Positions 10,001 through 22,475 of a stretch of 64,000 nt of DNA are shown here, piece by piece. This DNA comes from Gonatopus flavifemur. Its lineage: Eukaryota > Arthropoda > Insecta > Hymenoptera > Dryinidae. The position numbers and the translations under genes are program-made. How positions within the stretch are numbered: position 1 is the first letter of the stretch; every line of letters begins with the position of its first letter. Under the pieces are notes generated by a model. It had not been told where the DNA came from. It saw nothing but the letters and a program-made list of their open reading frames with translations, and did not search any database. Location: positions 66,332,001-66,396,000 of the forward strand of contig JAFFJZ010000001.1 in assembly GCA_018340375.1 (NCBI GenBank). Reading direction: 5' to 3'.

Positions 10001-13000
10001 GACATCTGTTTCAGGTACTGTAATAACACTGCAATCTCCAAATCTTTCTGTTTATGAAACATAACTACGAGCAGAGACTTCAAAAATAATATTGTATCTA
10101 GATTCCTTAAATCAGAAATGTATTCCTTCAATGGAGCTGTTTTTTGTAATGATGCGTTCCTGTTCTCTCACGCGGTTCCTGTATCTAAATTCCTTGAACC
10201 TTGTACCTTAGTTTTTCAACTCCGAATCTTCAGTTTTTTCGGGCCCTTTATTTCGCTCTCACTTCGAATTTCATGGTTGCTAATCCAGTTCTTGTACTGA
10301 TCTACTGCATATATTTTTCATAATTGGAGAAATCTAGCTTCACATCAAGGTCGAGAATCGAAGAGAAGAAAGCAGAATAGAAGTAGTAAAAGTTGTGAAC
10401 CTGAATGGAGAATGAATTGGAATGCTCAGTTAACCATTTGATGGAAACAATGAACGGAAGAGTGAAAAACAAATTCTCGAGAGGCCATTTTCAAGGTTCC
10501 AGTTCATCTGATTCAGAACTGTCTTCGTCAAGCCTTGCGTTCCTCGATAACGAAGATGATTGCTATGGATAATGCTTGGAAAAATGAAGGTAAATGATCG
10601 AAACAAAGATACATGGTGTAGGTACATCTCTTGTGTTAGATGGGTCTTTGATTTGCTGGTTTGTGTCTTATATTAGTTACAGCAAATGCTGTAAATTCGT
10701 TTCATTTCTGGTTGATTTCCTGTGTTGATGAAACATTGAGTTCATATCACTCCATACGGCGAATAAAATTGTGAGTATCAAGTCTTAAAGTGATAAATCT
10801 GAGTAATAAAATGTCCTGTCGTTTGATCAGATATATTCACCTGCACTCAAAGTGATCTGAAGGCGTACATAGGCGTGTTAAATGTACATTGTGCAATTTG
10901 ATGCGCCCCAGCTAGTTTTCCCAAGATATTCCCAAGACTTTCTAACCTGTGCCCATCCAGGTGTCCCAGGGAATTGCTAGAGTGTTGTTCAAATTGGTAA
11001 TTAGAAATGTGAAATCATGTGTTTTCTGTAAAATCACACCTATGAATGAGGTAACAATGTATTGTGACATGCAATCTCCAGTCAAGAACAACATTGCTTT
11101 TGAATTTAATTTCACCAAAAAATCCCGAGTGACAAATTGAAACGTTGGGGCTTCCTTCTATTCCTCCGACCGTGTTGATGGACTATCCATGTTACTGTAC
11201 GATCAGTTGACGCATGAAAAATCTACATAAACCAACTAAATGTTTGGGCAGCAAAGTCAAATTGGTTGAAATGTGTTATCCAGTTGCCCCCACGTGGATC
11301 CCATCTAGTACGTGGATGGTAAACGGGAAGCCCAGACAAATTCCTACCAGGATTAAGCACACAAAGTGCAATTTAGAGAAACTTTGTCTATTATTCATTT
11401 ATTCGATATCAAGTGCAGGTTTCATTTTTTCTCAATCTCGTCATGGATATACGATTGTATAAGTCAAGAGGAATTTTATGAGCATGCCATTTTTATTCCA
11501 TCAATTTTGGCACACTCGCCCTATCGCTACTTCAATGACCACTCTCACTCACCAGTCGGTATCAGACCGTTGTGTGCAAAACAACGCACTTTGACTTAGA
11601 TTTCCAATTTCCCATATACTTCTCTTGATTAATTAATCTCCCTGAACAGTATCTCTCGCTGAAGTTTGTATCGATTTTTGAAATCGTACTCCACGAGAAT
11701 TCTACGAGAATTCGATATGCATCGAGTTTTATCCATGGTAAACTGATATGAATAAAAAACCGATTCCGTGACTTTTTCGATTTAGGTTCGATGATTGAAC
11801 CCGCTTTTATACCTTACACAAGTGAAATTCATCAATAAAATCTACACACCAGAGAAAATCTATGAGAGAGGAAAAATTCCTAAAATGCGGAGTTGTATGA
11901 AAAACTCGATATCACACTCCTCTTTGCAATAATCCCAAGTAACGAGGGACGCTTACAATTTCTCTCTCTTTTTTTTTTTCATTCATTCGTCTCTTATTGC
12001 AATCGGGGAAAAAATTAATTGAGGCAAATAAACGTGAAGTTGAAAAAGATCAAATGTTTTCAAAACAAATTGTCATCGAAACATTTTCGCCAAATTTGAA
12101 TCTTGATGTATAATGAGAAACAGCCCAAAGATTATTATTCCTATGAATAAGATCAAAAGTTGATGAAAAACATCATTCAAATCCGATATATCAATTTCAT
12201 TGAAAGCCTCGGAACTCTGCACATCCGTTGGGAATTTCCGTTGGGAAATGAAATTCACAAGAATTTTGTTTTAAATGTAATCGTCAGTTGTCAAAGACTG
12301 GCTTCGATACGAACTTTATTCAAAAAAACTGTTTTTATTTCCTCACGCCAGGAATAAAAATATACCATTTTCCAAGATAGATCAATATAAACTGTCGAGG
12401 TCTAATGGACGACGTCTTCTGATACGTGTCGGTGGAAAGTTTTGGTTGGATCCAGATGCGACAGATATCGGGTTCGCTTATGCATGTGTATGTGCGAGAA
12501 TATGGTGTGTTATGCGTTGGTTGTGGTATCTGCGACACATGTTACCATGGAAGAATGTATTCGTTCCACAGTATACACGTACGTACACGAAGATACATAT
12601 CCACACAAAAGCACTTTGAAGACGCAAAGAAGAGACGGAGGAAATACATTGGGCCAATATTGGTGTGTACGAGTACCCATCGAGATGAGCTGCATGCATA
12701 TCGTCGTTTTGGCAACACCGAATGCCTCGAATGGTCTACGAAAGTTAAGTGCATCTTAGGATGATAGAGAGGATGTATGCTATGTCATAACATCGCAAAA
12801 GCTGATTGCACCATACAACATCAAGAAGCGAGGATGTACATGTCATCGTAACTACACACATCTAACGCGATTCATCTTTTTTGCAGGGAACAACTGTGTC
12901 TCCTTTCGAAAAGGATTTGCAGCATCCAAATTTATATCGAATGATGAATATTTCAACGAGCTCACAAACGCAAAATATGATTCCATCTCTGAGTGGTTGT

Positions 13001-14312
13001 TCGATTACAAGAAACACCAGACAATATACATCAACATACATCAAGCTTCATAATACAAACTCCTATTCTTCACCTATTTTCAACTTCAGAATTATATGAC
13101 CATATCTGAAGAACCATTGGAATTCTTTTTACGTCTTCAGGGATTGTTTCATTCTCCTTTTATTCAAGAAACCCTTTTCTAATTCAATCAAAACAATCTA
13201 AGAGGGTACAAGGAAGAGGAAAAGAAAAATAAAGACAAGAGGGAAAAACGAAATAGGTTCTCAACTTTTTGCTTTTTTCCACTTTCGTGTTAAAACACTC
13301 ACGTTCTTGAGCCTCTCTCTTCGTATTTCAAACGTTTGCGTGACTGTTTTCTCTACGTTCGTGCGTGCTCAACACAAAAATTTACACGTACCGAACACCA
13401 ACGACGAATGGATTATACGACGAAACTTATTGCGTTAAGTGATATAAAGCACGAAAAACGATGCACGTGTTCGAGATTGCTTCTCTTCTCCCTTTTCTTG
13501 TCCGTACGTGATCGCGCGACCAATGAAAATACGGCTTATCCTTAATACACTTCATCGGTTTGGATTAAAGGAATAGACTTCGGATGAGAAACTTTTATAG
13601 ATCATCTTCATTTTTCTCAAAGTTTATGAATCGGGCAGCGATGAACCAATCGAGATGAATAGTTGTGTGCCGTTGAGAATTGTGGTTCCTTCTTATCCGA
13701 AGAATTTTAGATTGTTTGTTCGCGGTCACCGCTGTACCCAGTTCACAACTGCAGACCTTGACTCGGAATTTCATGCATCACTTTGAAATTCTCAATTTCT
13801 CGGTACTTTCGAAGCAGAGAATATTCGTGAGCCATAAGAATTCGATTTTTCAATCTGTATTTACAACTTGCGGATCGAGAATAGTATACCAAAGAAGTGA
13901 GATACTGCTTCGTTCGAATGGAGTTTACTGATGAAATCTTTATTATGCCCATACGTCTTCTCCTTTCTATCCCCCTCATAATTTATTGGATGAAACATAT
14001 TTGCCAAGAAGAGGCGAGAGGAGAAGAGAATGGAATTTATTTTCAGTTCCAGGGCCCCGCAAAAGCAATTGAAAGTGAGAATTTTGGTATAGAATATCAG
14101 GTGAGTACAAAAATAAAGTAACAAGAACAATAAAAATAAACATAAAAAATGAATGAAACGGCAGAGTATCAGAAGGAATTGCTGACATGAGAGAGGAACA
14201 AAGGGACTGGCAGAAAAGAGAAAGTGAGACAGGAAAAAAGTATGAGGGTAATCATAAATATCAGATAAGTGAATTCCCAGCTAGGAATTGCCCTTCCTCC
14301 GAATTGGAGTCC
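7031..14312. other. Intron interior without recognisable genes
   Basis: Mostly AT-rich unique-looking sequence. Block 8690-10740 has the texture of old degraded coding sequence on the minus strand (for example a Cys-containing frame at 8689-8934), but no family can be named. Block 12420-12765 is open in several frames on both strands. Short GA-rich tracts occur at 7925-7965. No further exon was accepted. Confidence 0.4.
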
Positions 14313-14314
14313 TA

Positions 14315-14539
14315 CAAGGAAAAAATAATTCAGCTGCAGCAGCTAAGTAGCTAGCACGGACACAGACAGCCATTAATCAGCTCCTGCAGCTAAATTTCAG
14401 CTGTTATAGCAAAAAAAATTGGCAATTGTAGTTGATTTATTTGCGGTGACAGCTGAAATTTAGCTGCAGGAGCTAATTTAATGGCTGTCCGTGTCCGTGC
14501 TGGCTACTCAGCTGCTGCAGCTAAATTATTTTGTCCGTG
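14315..14539. mobile_element. Foldback MITE built of AGCTGCAGC words, TA duplication
   Basis: Arms 14315-14412 and 14440-14539 are near-perfect inverted repeats carrying TTCAGCTGCAGCAGCTAAG and CACGGACAC words. The ends are CAAGG and CCGTG, flanked by TA (14313-14314 and 14540-14541). No coding content. Confidence 0.88.
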
Positions 14540-14765
14540 TAACTTGGCCCAAGGCAAAGTCTGAGACGTCAAAGAACCACATTCCTACTTGAGTTGTGGT
14601 GAAGCCAATACTTGGAAGCATTAAGCAGTAAATCCTTGGTTCTAATAGGGGCAGAACGAACCAAAATTGCGACCCACTACTGATCAAAAAATATTCAGGC
14701 GTTGGAATCGACTTATAAGTTGTTCCAAAGGCTGGCTGAAATGAAAATCGGTAAATGACCCGTTA

Positions 14766-14974
14766 CACGGAAAAAAACGATGTCACGGATATTTAGATAG
14801 CTGAGGATTGGCTGGGCTAGCTGGTTTTAACTGTGACAACAAAATTTATTGCTACTTATAGTAACTAAAATTTAGTTTTCGCAGTAATATTTTCAGCTAT
14901 CCAAGTATACCAAGTATACGAAGTAGCTACCGTAGCTGATTCCTAGCTGCTACAGCGAATGATTTTTCTCCGTG
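14766..14974. mobile_element. MITE with CACGGAAAAAA ends and TA duplication
   Basis: CACGGAAAAAAACGATG at 14766 and the inverted TTTTTCTCCGTG ending at 14974 are flanked by TA (14764-14765 and 14975-14976). The interior repeats TAGCTGA, TAGCTGG and CAGCTA words. One related end lies at about 22500-22580. Confidence 0.75.
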
Positions 14975-15225
14975 TACTTGTGGGGATTGATCCGCCAGAT
15001 TCTGGCGGAGACCATTCGATCTCAATGACTCAAGAATTTCAAAAAATCTCCAATAAGGGAGATGGGGCGAAAGTCGTTTACCGCTTGCAATATCTCACCT
15101 TTCGGTACAACAGAGAAAAGCGGAGCAGAAAGTGACATGCTGCGAATCATGACCGTGAGTACTCTCAAACGCGATAACCCTAGTTATGGGAACAGTTTGA
15201 GGGAATCGAGACAAATCTGAAAGTT

Positions 15226-15471
15226 CCCGCGTGGAAAAAAATTCGTATGGCAACGAGCTCGCCCAAAATCTGGCATCAAGCTTACTAAAATATCGGATTC
15301 ATTTGGATGAAGGATCTGGTGAAAGTCTTTTCACAAAGTATGGCGTTGGGACTCTCCCATACTCCCAACATACTTTTTTCAGTCTCTCAAGAGTATGGGA
15401 CAGTCCCAAACCCCATACTTTGTAAAAAGATCTCCCCGCGATCGTTGCCATACTAATTGTTTCCACGCGGG
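15226..15471. mobile_element. Foldback MITE with CCCGCGTGGAAA termini
   Basis: CCCGCGTGGAAA at 15226 pairs with TTTCCACGCGGG ending at 15471. Inverted blocks continue inward with TATGGCAACGA, ACAAAGTATGG and GGGACTCTCCCATACTC. The 64- and 75-codon frames here arise from the inverted repeats. Confidence 0.8.
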
Positions 15472-15520
15472 TTATGTTAGATAGAATGACCAATAGGCAG
15501 AGTTTAGTTCCCTCTAACTG

Positions 15521-16349
15521 CCACAATGTCTCAGTAATATTCTCAGAATATCACAAATATCTCACTCGAAACATTCTATATTAAAAATTTCTATGAGATT
15601 CCATAGATATTGTGGATAGAATATTTTATTACAAATATTCTGAGAAACTTGCAATCGAAATATTGCACAGATAATATTTTGCAATGTTCTGGGAATTTAT
15701 GATGAGGGATATTTCATGTTTGTCGCAAATGAAATGATCTGAGAATATTTCAGTAGCAATATTTGATGTGGTAGTGGAAATTTTTATTTATCAGACCCGG
15801 TACCTGGTACAATTTACAAATCGAGGGCGAGAGAAACCTCTCTCCCACGACCTATTTGATTCCAGTTTCAGAGGACTCTGAATTGATTGGTCTATACCCC
15901 ACGGAAACGAATTTATTAGAAACACATCATTATGATGACGGAGAGTGGCACTTTGAGGGCATTGAAGTCATCTCAGTGATTAGCTGAGGTGATAGAGGCT
16001 TTGTCTATGACTCGGAGAACTGGGGTTTGATCCTGTGTGTTCAATTCAATGTTTATTTCTCATTCAAAGCCATATTCTATACAACATTTGTAGAGGAATT
16101 CACTCTGGGGACTATTTTTTTTTACGTACCTGTGTAAAATATCCCTGAGATGATCTCAGCAATATTTCAGAATATCTCCAAAATATTACGACAATCATCT
16201 CAGTGATGTTGCAGGATGTCTCCAGAATGTCACAAAGATGGTGACATGAGACATTCTGGAAACGTTCTGACAATATTCTTGGGATGTTTGTCAGGATATT
16301 ACATATTTCAAATATAATATTGTGGCAATGTCATTGAGACATTTTGTGG
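15521..16349. repeat. Composite element: AATATTCTGAGAATATT word arrays around a tRNA-like core
   Basis: Outer words CCACAATGTCTCAGTAATATT (15521) and their inverted relative ending in TTTTGTGG (16349) bound about 830 bp. Both flanking arms (15521-15780 and 16130-16349) repeat diverged GAGAATATT, AATATTCTG and TGAGATATT words in both orientations. A tRNA-like sequence sits in the middle (15973-16046). The overall limits are approximate. Confidence 0.55.
15973..16046 (+). repeat. tRNA-like sequence (pol III A and B boxes), SINE-head type
   Basis: TTAGCTGAGGTGATAGAGGC (15980-15999) matches the A box/D arm pattern, and GGTTTGATCC (16024-16033) matches a B box with one change from GGTTCGATCC. Their spacing of about 43 nt is that of a tRNA. 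The acceptor stem does not pair, so it is not a functional tRNA gene. Confidence 0.55.
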
Positions 16350-16413
16350 GTGGGCAACCTTGCACTCGAGCGTTCCTGGTCCTGTCCACCTGTTCATTTG
16401 TTTCTGGTTACTG

Positions 16414-16737
16414 CACGGAGAAAAAAGATCTTCGAAAAATAGTAAAGTTCGCTGTCATACGTAGCACAGTCGCCCCCGATATCTGGAATAGTAAATTATG
16501 TCACGTCGCATTTTGATTTGTGGGCACATAGAATTCAAATCCAGGGATGGAAATCATAGAACTTGCTAATCCTCATAGTGATTCACAAAAATACTACGTG
16601 GCATTACACTTTTTAATCCTTCGCATCACATAATCAGTAAATTATGTAGCTCATTCTGCTGAGAATATCTTAAAAACATTTATTGCGATGTCAAATAGTG
16701 AACTTTGCTATTTTCCAAAGAGGCACTTTTCTGCGTG
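16414..16737. mobile_element. MITE with CACGGAGAAAAAAG / CTTTTCTGCGTG ends, TG flanks
   Basis: CACGGAGAAAAAAG at 16414 pairs with the end at 16737, and the inverted similarity continues through AAATAGTAAAGTTCGCTGTC versus its complement at 16690-16715. TG flanks both ends (16412-16413 and 16738-16739). TAAATTATGT recurs inside. Confidence 0.7.
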
Positions 16738-16739
16738 TG

Positions 16740-17376
16740 CAAAACAGTATACATACAATACAAAGACTCGAATATTCGCTAGTTGCTGTATTTAATTTGA
16801 GTTTTATCATTGCATACCTAATTACCGTATTTTCAAGTAATGAAAAATTCTGAGTCCATCATCAGTACCATCATCGTAACTGAGAAGATTTGGCACATCA
16901 TTCACATCAGCGAACGTGTTGTATCATTTTGGAGATATATCGTCCGCGTGAAGTTGAATTGTTCCATTACAATTTGCCGTGAGTTTGCTCAAAACGTTTG
17001 TTCCATTGCCTTCTCTTCGATTCTTTGGACGTCGTTGTCGATGAAAGAAAAAAGAACAATAGAGAATAAAACAAGAAAAGATCGTGAAATATCGCGTCTG
17101 GAAGCACGACGTGTGAAATTCTTCTTACAGTAATGCCAATACGGTACGTTGCGCGTTTCAGCTGTGAATCTTTCTCGATCACCATATATATGTTCGAGTT
17201 ACAGATATATGTATATACATTTGGAACTGCTCGATTTATTGATTCAATAGTTCAATTTTAGAATGGATAGAACGGTGCGGTATTCAGGGAGAAATAAAGT
17301 GAAAGTCACGTTGTAATATGTGTGGAGGATAAATCAATGATTATAGTTGATTTGGAATTTGTTTTTGTTGGAAGTG
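16740..17376. other. Non-coding stretch
   Basis: An open frame of 97 codons (16840-17133) has no recognisable domain, and its composition fits chance. Nothing else seen. Confidence 0.4.
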
Positions 17377-17552
17377 CACTCTGAATCCAAGTGTTTTATT
17401 CCAATACGCTCAAAGTGTTTAAATTGTGTACTCACCTTTTAAATGCTTAAAAACGTGTAATTATCAATATATTCACACACTTTCGAGCGTTTAAAAAGTG
17501 AGTACACGATTCAAACCCTCTAAGTGCATTAAAAATAAAACACCTGAATGTG
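17377..17552. mobile_element. Foldback MITE, ~176 bp
   Basis: Left words CACTCTGAATCCAAGTGTTTTATT and TTGTGTACTCACCTTTTAAA pair with the right arm (CACTTTTTAAACGCTC on the minus strand, and AATAAAACACCTGAATGTG at the end). The arms are about 75-80% identical and end near 17552. Confidence 0.7.
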
Positions 17553-20500
17553 CAGTATTTTGTTTCATTCTTTATCGAAATTCATTCAAAATTATGAGCT
17601 TGCTTCTCTTGAAATGATAGCCAGTGAAGTACATCCTACTTCAGAAAAGATTACCGTTCATTAGATTCCTTTCGAGAGAATATAATTCGAAGATTATTGA
17701 ATATTCTTGCCTGCATACATGAATTCACTATATTAATTCAACGTCCTACCATATAATACCCTTGTACGTTGCAGATTTCATCATTCCTATTAAAATTAGA
17801 ATTGTTCATCCACTCTTTTCATGAGATATGAGATTTCACAAAATATGCAACTATCTGATCAAAGTTTCATGAAAGTTCAAAGTTCGCCAAGCGTTTTTGT
17901 ATTTCCTAAAGCGTTGTATCTGATGAACTGAACAAATGAATGTTCCTTAAGGGAACAATCCTTAAAGACACTCGAGCGCTGTATGGTATCTTTGGACTCT
18001 TTCAAACTTTATGCATTGAGAAAAAAAACACTGTACATCAACATTCTTCATGCTCTTCTTCTCTGAACTTCATATATTTCCACAATAATAACAGATAAGT
18101 TTCCCTCCGCTCTTCCAAATTTGATGTTCCTTGGAAAGCTAGATCGAATCGATAGATACGTACCCGAAAATTCATTCAGAGCTCGTCATAATTGATTCTG
18201 ATAGTAGAATCTCAAGATTCTGAATGAATTAATAGAACATCAAATATTATGTAATTGAAATAAAATTAACTACCGTCAAACTCATTGTCGATGAAGAAGA
18301 AGAAGTTGAGGAGTTTCCAACTGTTCGAGGCAAACACCGAGAATGGAAATAAGTCTTAGGTGGTTCAGGCGAGAAAACACCCAGCGAGAGGAACGAAGAG
18401 GTCGGAAAGAGTATCAGTGGAGAGAAAGGGGAAAAAGAGACGAGGGAAACGATGCTAGAAGAAATAACGAGAACGAACACCAGAAGTTGAGACCGTAGTC
18501 ATCACAACTCGAGTCGAATGGACAAGAATTATCAAGTAGAATATTAATCAAGTTGCCACTTCTCATAGTTATTCTCTGGATGATCGAAGGATGTAAAACA
18601 TCGAATGAGAAACGAAAAATGAAATAAGTTTTTCATTCTTCGGAATAAACTCTGAATTGATTATTACACACGGAACAACAACAAATTTGAATCGACCAAG
18701 TTTTTGGCGATAAGTATTTCTCACAGCCCGAAACTCAGAAGAAAAAATTTTTTTTCATGCAGGTAATAAAATCAATTCCAAATTTTGATAATTTATATGA
18801 AATGTATGTGTTATCTTTTCACGTAGTTGAGTGCATCAATCGTTTTCTCAATATTTATTTATGTCGACAAAACATTCTGTCCGTATTTGAACTGCTACAG
18901 GAACCATTTAACGGGCGAATGGTATATTCCCTGTTTGGTTGTAAACTCGTTGTGTCAGACTCGAGTCATAACGTATAGATGTACATGCACGGATAAATAC
19001 ATTGTATCCACGTATGCACTCGGAGAATTGGAAATTCATTGCGGGAATTAAGTGGATATTAAATAATGGTAAGTCTATTCTCCATGCTGGAACATCTGAT
19101 AATTTGTTAATGGTTGGAAGAGAGTGAAATAATGGAGACATAAACACGTCTTCGTGTAAGGGGGAATATCGAATGTGAGGAAGATTTATGTAGATTAAAT
19201 TGGATGGGGAGCAAAAAATTGTGTACCTTTGCACATCAACATCGCAAAGAAATGTGTATTATTCAACAGTACTCTCATAAATATTCTTCAATTATTACAC
19301 GTGTGTTGATTCGAAACAAGCATTGAAATTATCGACGTTGAACTTGCCATTCGTACAGGGGGAGATTCAAAGAATCGTGAGTGTATGTTATCAAGCATCT
19401 ACCGGCGACTCATTCAAAATACGTGCATATGTATGCTCTTGAGGACATCACCCTCGAACAGCTTCTCTCACAAAAATATCAAGAACAATAAAATTCGAGT
19501 TCTTATTGCACAAAGAAAAAACGTGGAATTCAAACCTCCACATTTTTTAACGAGTTCAATAATGCAAGGGGATGAAAGATTTTTGCTCGACGATACTTTT
19601 GCTCCGAGTTTTCAATGTTTTCAACAAAGATTGATGATGTTATTTTCGCGCAAGTGCGAATCAAGTGTATAAAATAGACCCCAGTATCAACCGTCGTACA
19701 TGAAATGTTTGTGTTAGGTGAAACGACGCAATAATACACACCAGTCTACAACGTGCTTGCATCGCATTGAGCATAGTCCTCGTAATTTATGTAGTCGAGA
19801 GGAAGAGGAGTAAAACCCCGTGGCGGTTTACCAACACAAGATCGTAGAGATGAAGGAGGGTAAGAGATATCCAAGCGTTCCTTAATATGATCGGTGGTGG
19901 GCTTAATCCGACACCCATAGCCGTCCTGTTTCCCTTCTTCACAGTTTCATCCCTCTCTCTTTCTCCCTGTTACCCCTCGATTATTGTATAGTGAACCTGA
20001 ATACCGGGATGAGCCTGATCGAAAGTGTGATTGAAGATCGGAATTCGGAAAGATAATCCATACGAATTTTTTAATTCATTACCGTATATTACAGTTTCAG
20101 CCGTGGAATATAGGGATCGGCTTATCCGTTTTTTCCCCTATCAAATTCATCTCAATACCAAGGAAAAATGAAATTCAGATTCGAAACTCTCGGAGAATTG
20201 GAATATCTTTTATGATTCCCCGAATGATTCTTTTGTAGCTATAGTTGTCACAAAGAGATTATTCGATTCAGCATTTTAATATTTCAATCTCAATAACTTG
20301 TGATCGAAACCAATCGGTAAAGAGATCGATAGAGAGAGTTCAATACAATTGGATGTTGTATGGTTAGATATCTAGATACATAAATCTGCAGTTCAGCGTG
20401 TACGTTTAAACACGTTCCTACCGAAGTTCATATTTTACAGATCTATTTGGTATGCTAAGAGGAATGTAGTATAGGAGGAGCATATATTATCTCTTATACT

Positions 20501-21114
20501 CCTGAATAGTCGAGACATATTTTCATAACCATACATTAACAAACTGTTGTTTCATAAGAATATAGCATATTGGATTTGAATTCAATATCTCGGAATGTTG
20601 TCTCGTAATTTGATTGATGAGATATTCTCCTAGCCTCAGCATATCATAAAATATATACGATCCATGGAATCAATCCAGGATATTTTTGAAGATTTTTATT
20701 GTACCTCTGATCCTAACTCAGCCCAGTTCCATGACACACCCTGGAAACGTGAGTAGAAAAGACAGTAGAGCGAAGGCGATAGCAAAAGACCTTCGCTCGG
20801 GAATGAGAGCAAAATAGAGGAATCGCGGAAAACGCTCATAAAGGCAGATGCGAACACGTGCCTTACATACTAAATCCTCACTCCGCGCTGAAGCTCTCCA
20901 TCCTGCATGTTCGCCAAGTCGTAACCCATTTGGGTTACGACATGGGACACATACCTGGTGTTCCTAAATTTAATGACGCATGAGCTATATGGGACTAACG
21001 TCGCGTGAAATCTAAGGTCCCCAAGATCATCATATTTATGTGTCTGATGGTGTTCATATTCGTGTTTGCTGAATTTATAAAAATATCAATCGCATTCATC
21101 ATCAAAGATTCATG
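17553..21114. other. Intron interior, no gene recognised
   Basis: No exon with paired splice sites was accepted. Two small perfect hairpins occur: GAGCGAAGG/CCTTCGCTC (20768-20798) and GTCGTAACCCA/TGGGTTACGAC (20918-20941), the latter with a 2-nt loop. Otherwise AT-rich unique-looking sequence. Confidence 0.4.
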
Positions 21115-21414
21115 CATTGACAGGAAAATGATCTGGTTAGAACACCCGTAGTGGCAATAACTTGAAATCTGGTGCTGTCCGCCAAAAAATATGATTGTGA
21201 CATCCAGAAAAAGTGGTTGAAGCTAAAATTAACTACATTCTCCAGATCAGAAGAACCAGATTTGTTTCTTGCTGTGATAACCAGAATATGTGGTTCATTT
21301 CGACTTCAACCATTTTTGTCTGGACGTCACCATCACATTTGTTGGTGGAACGAACCAGATTTCAAGTTATCGCGACCACGAATGTTTCAACTAGATCGTT
21401 TTTTTTTGTCAGTG
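21115..21414. mobile_element. Foldback MITE with CATTGACA / TGTCAGTG ends
   Basis: Arms 21115-21226 and 21298-21414 are imperfect inverted repeats carrying GATCTGGTTAGAAC, ATAACTTGAAATCTGGT and GACATCCAGAAAAAG with their complements. TG flanks both ends. The 104- and 124-codon frames across it are by-products of the repeat. Confidence 0.8.
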
Positions 21415-21421
21415 TGTATCT

Positions 21422-22471
21422 GGGTCATTCCACGTGGTTTTTACACTCAAATTTTAGAATTCAATGGGATAATATTCGATACGTATCTTTTCTTTTTGTT
21501 TTTCAAAGCTTTTTTTCGAAAATCTAACGCACTTGAAATCTCCTAATTTTCGAGCATTACTCGAAATCTGTTTGTTGTATCAAAAATTTTCACAGACATG
21601 AAAGTTAGGATTTTTTCTCTAGTTTTCAATTCTTTGAGTTTCATAATCAGTATAATTAATGTTCATTAAGAATTTTCCAATTAAAGAACAAAAAGTGAAA
21701 TTTCTCAATATAAGGTAGTTTTGATTTTGTTCATATTTTTACACGATATTACTTCCAAGATCGCATCGATATTGCTGCAACATTAATACGAGGTTCTAAC
21801 GGAAATGCTCAGTGGGTAGAAACATATTATTCATAAATAAGTCGCCACAAACACAACTTCAGTACCATTTATTCGTGAAAAATAGTAGAATTAATATGTA
21901 CAATTAACTTTTAGCTAGCCTTGTTTCAAGGATGGAAGACGTGATGCTTCACGGCACGACACACGACACACGGTGCACGGTATCGCTCCGCGCGCGCGGT
22001 ATCTGACTCGAACGCGGCCACAAAAAAATTTATAACTCGGGAACTATAATACTTGCCATCATAAAAAAAATTGCTAAATTTTCGTTATTGTTCACAGATC
22101 AATGTGTAAGAATATGAACAAAATCAAAACTACCTTATATTGAGAAATTTCACTTTTTGTTCTTTAATTGGAAAATTCTTAATGAACACTAATTATACTG
22201 ATTATGAAACTCAAAGAATTGAAAACTAGAGAAAAAATCCTAACTTTCATGTCTGTGAAAATTTTTGATACAACAAACAGATTTCGAGTAATGAGTGCTC
22301 GAAAATTAGGAGATTTCAAGTGCGTTAGATTTTCAAAAAATCATATTTTCGAAAAAAGCTTTGAAAAACAAAAAGAAAAAACACATATCGAATATTTTTT
22401 GACCAAGAATCGAAAAAAAATTATCCCATTGAATTCTAAAATTTGAGTGTAAAAACTACGTGGAATGACCC
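21422..22471. mobile_element. Large foldback element (1050 bp) with GGGTCATTCCACG ends
   Basis: GGGTCATTCCACGTGGTTTT at 21422 and its inverted copy ending at 22471 begin arms of about 320-370 bp that match at roughly 90%. They enclose a 340-bp loop (21757-22095) that includes a GC-rich patch at 21955-22020 with CGCGCGCG. ATCT lies immediately outside both ends (21418-21421 and 22472-22475), a possible 4-bp target duplication. No intact transposase is present. It abuts the MITE at 21115-21414. Confidence 0.88.
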
Positions 22472-22475
22472 ATCT

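Noticed and set aside
12690..12765. Fragment resembling part of 5S rRNA (GAAAGTTAAG with nearby GGCAACACCG)
   Set aside because: The order and the rest of the gene do not fit; only short chance matches.
12880..13099. Plus-strand frame after a good acceptor (TTTTTTGCAG at about 12887)
   Set aside because: No donor or conserved-looking peptide follows, and no other plus-strand exon supports a gene.
14081..14121. Plus-strand donor-like CAG/GTGAGTAC
   Set aside because: The upstream frame lacks an acceptor and any recognisable protein features.
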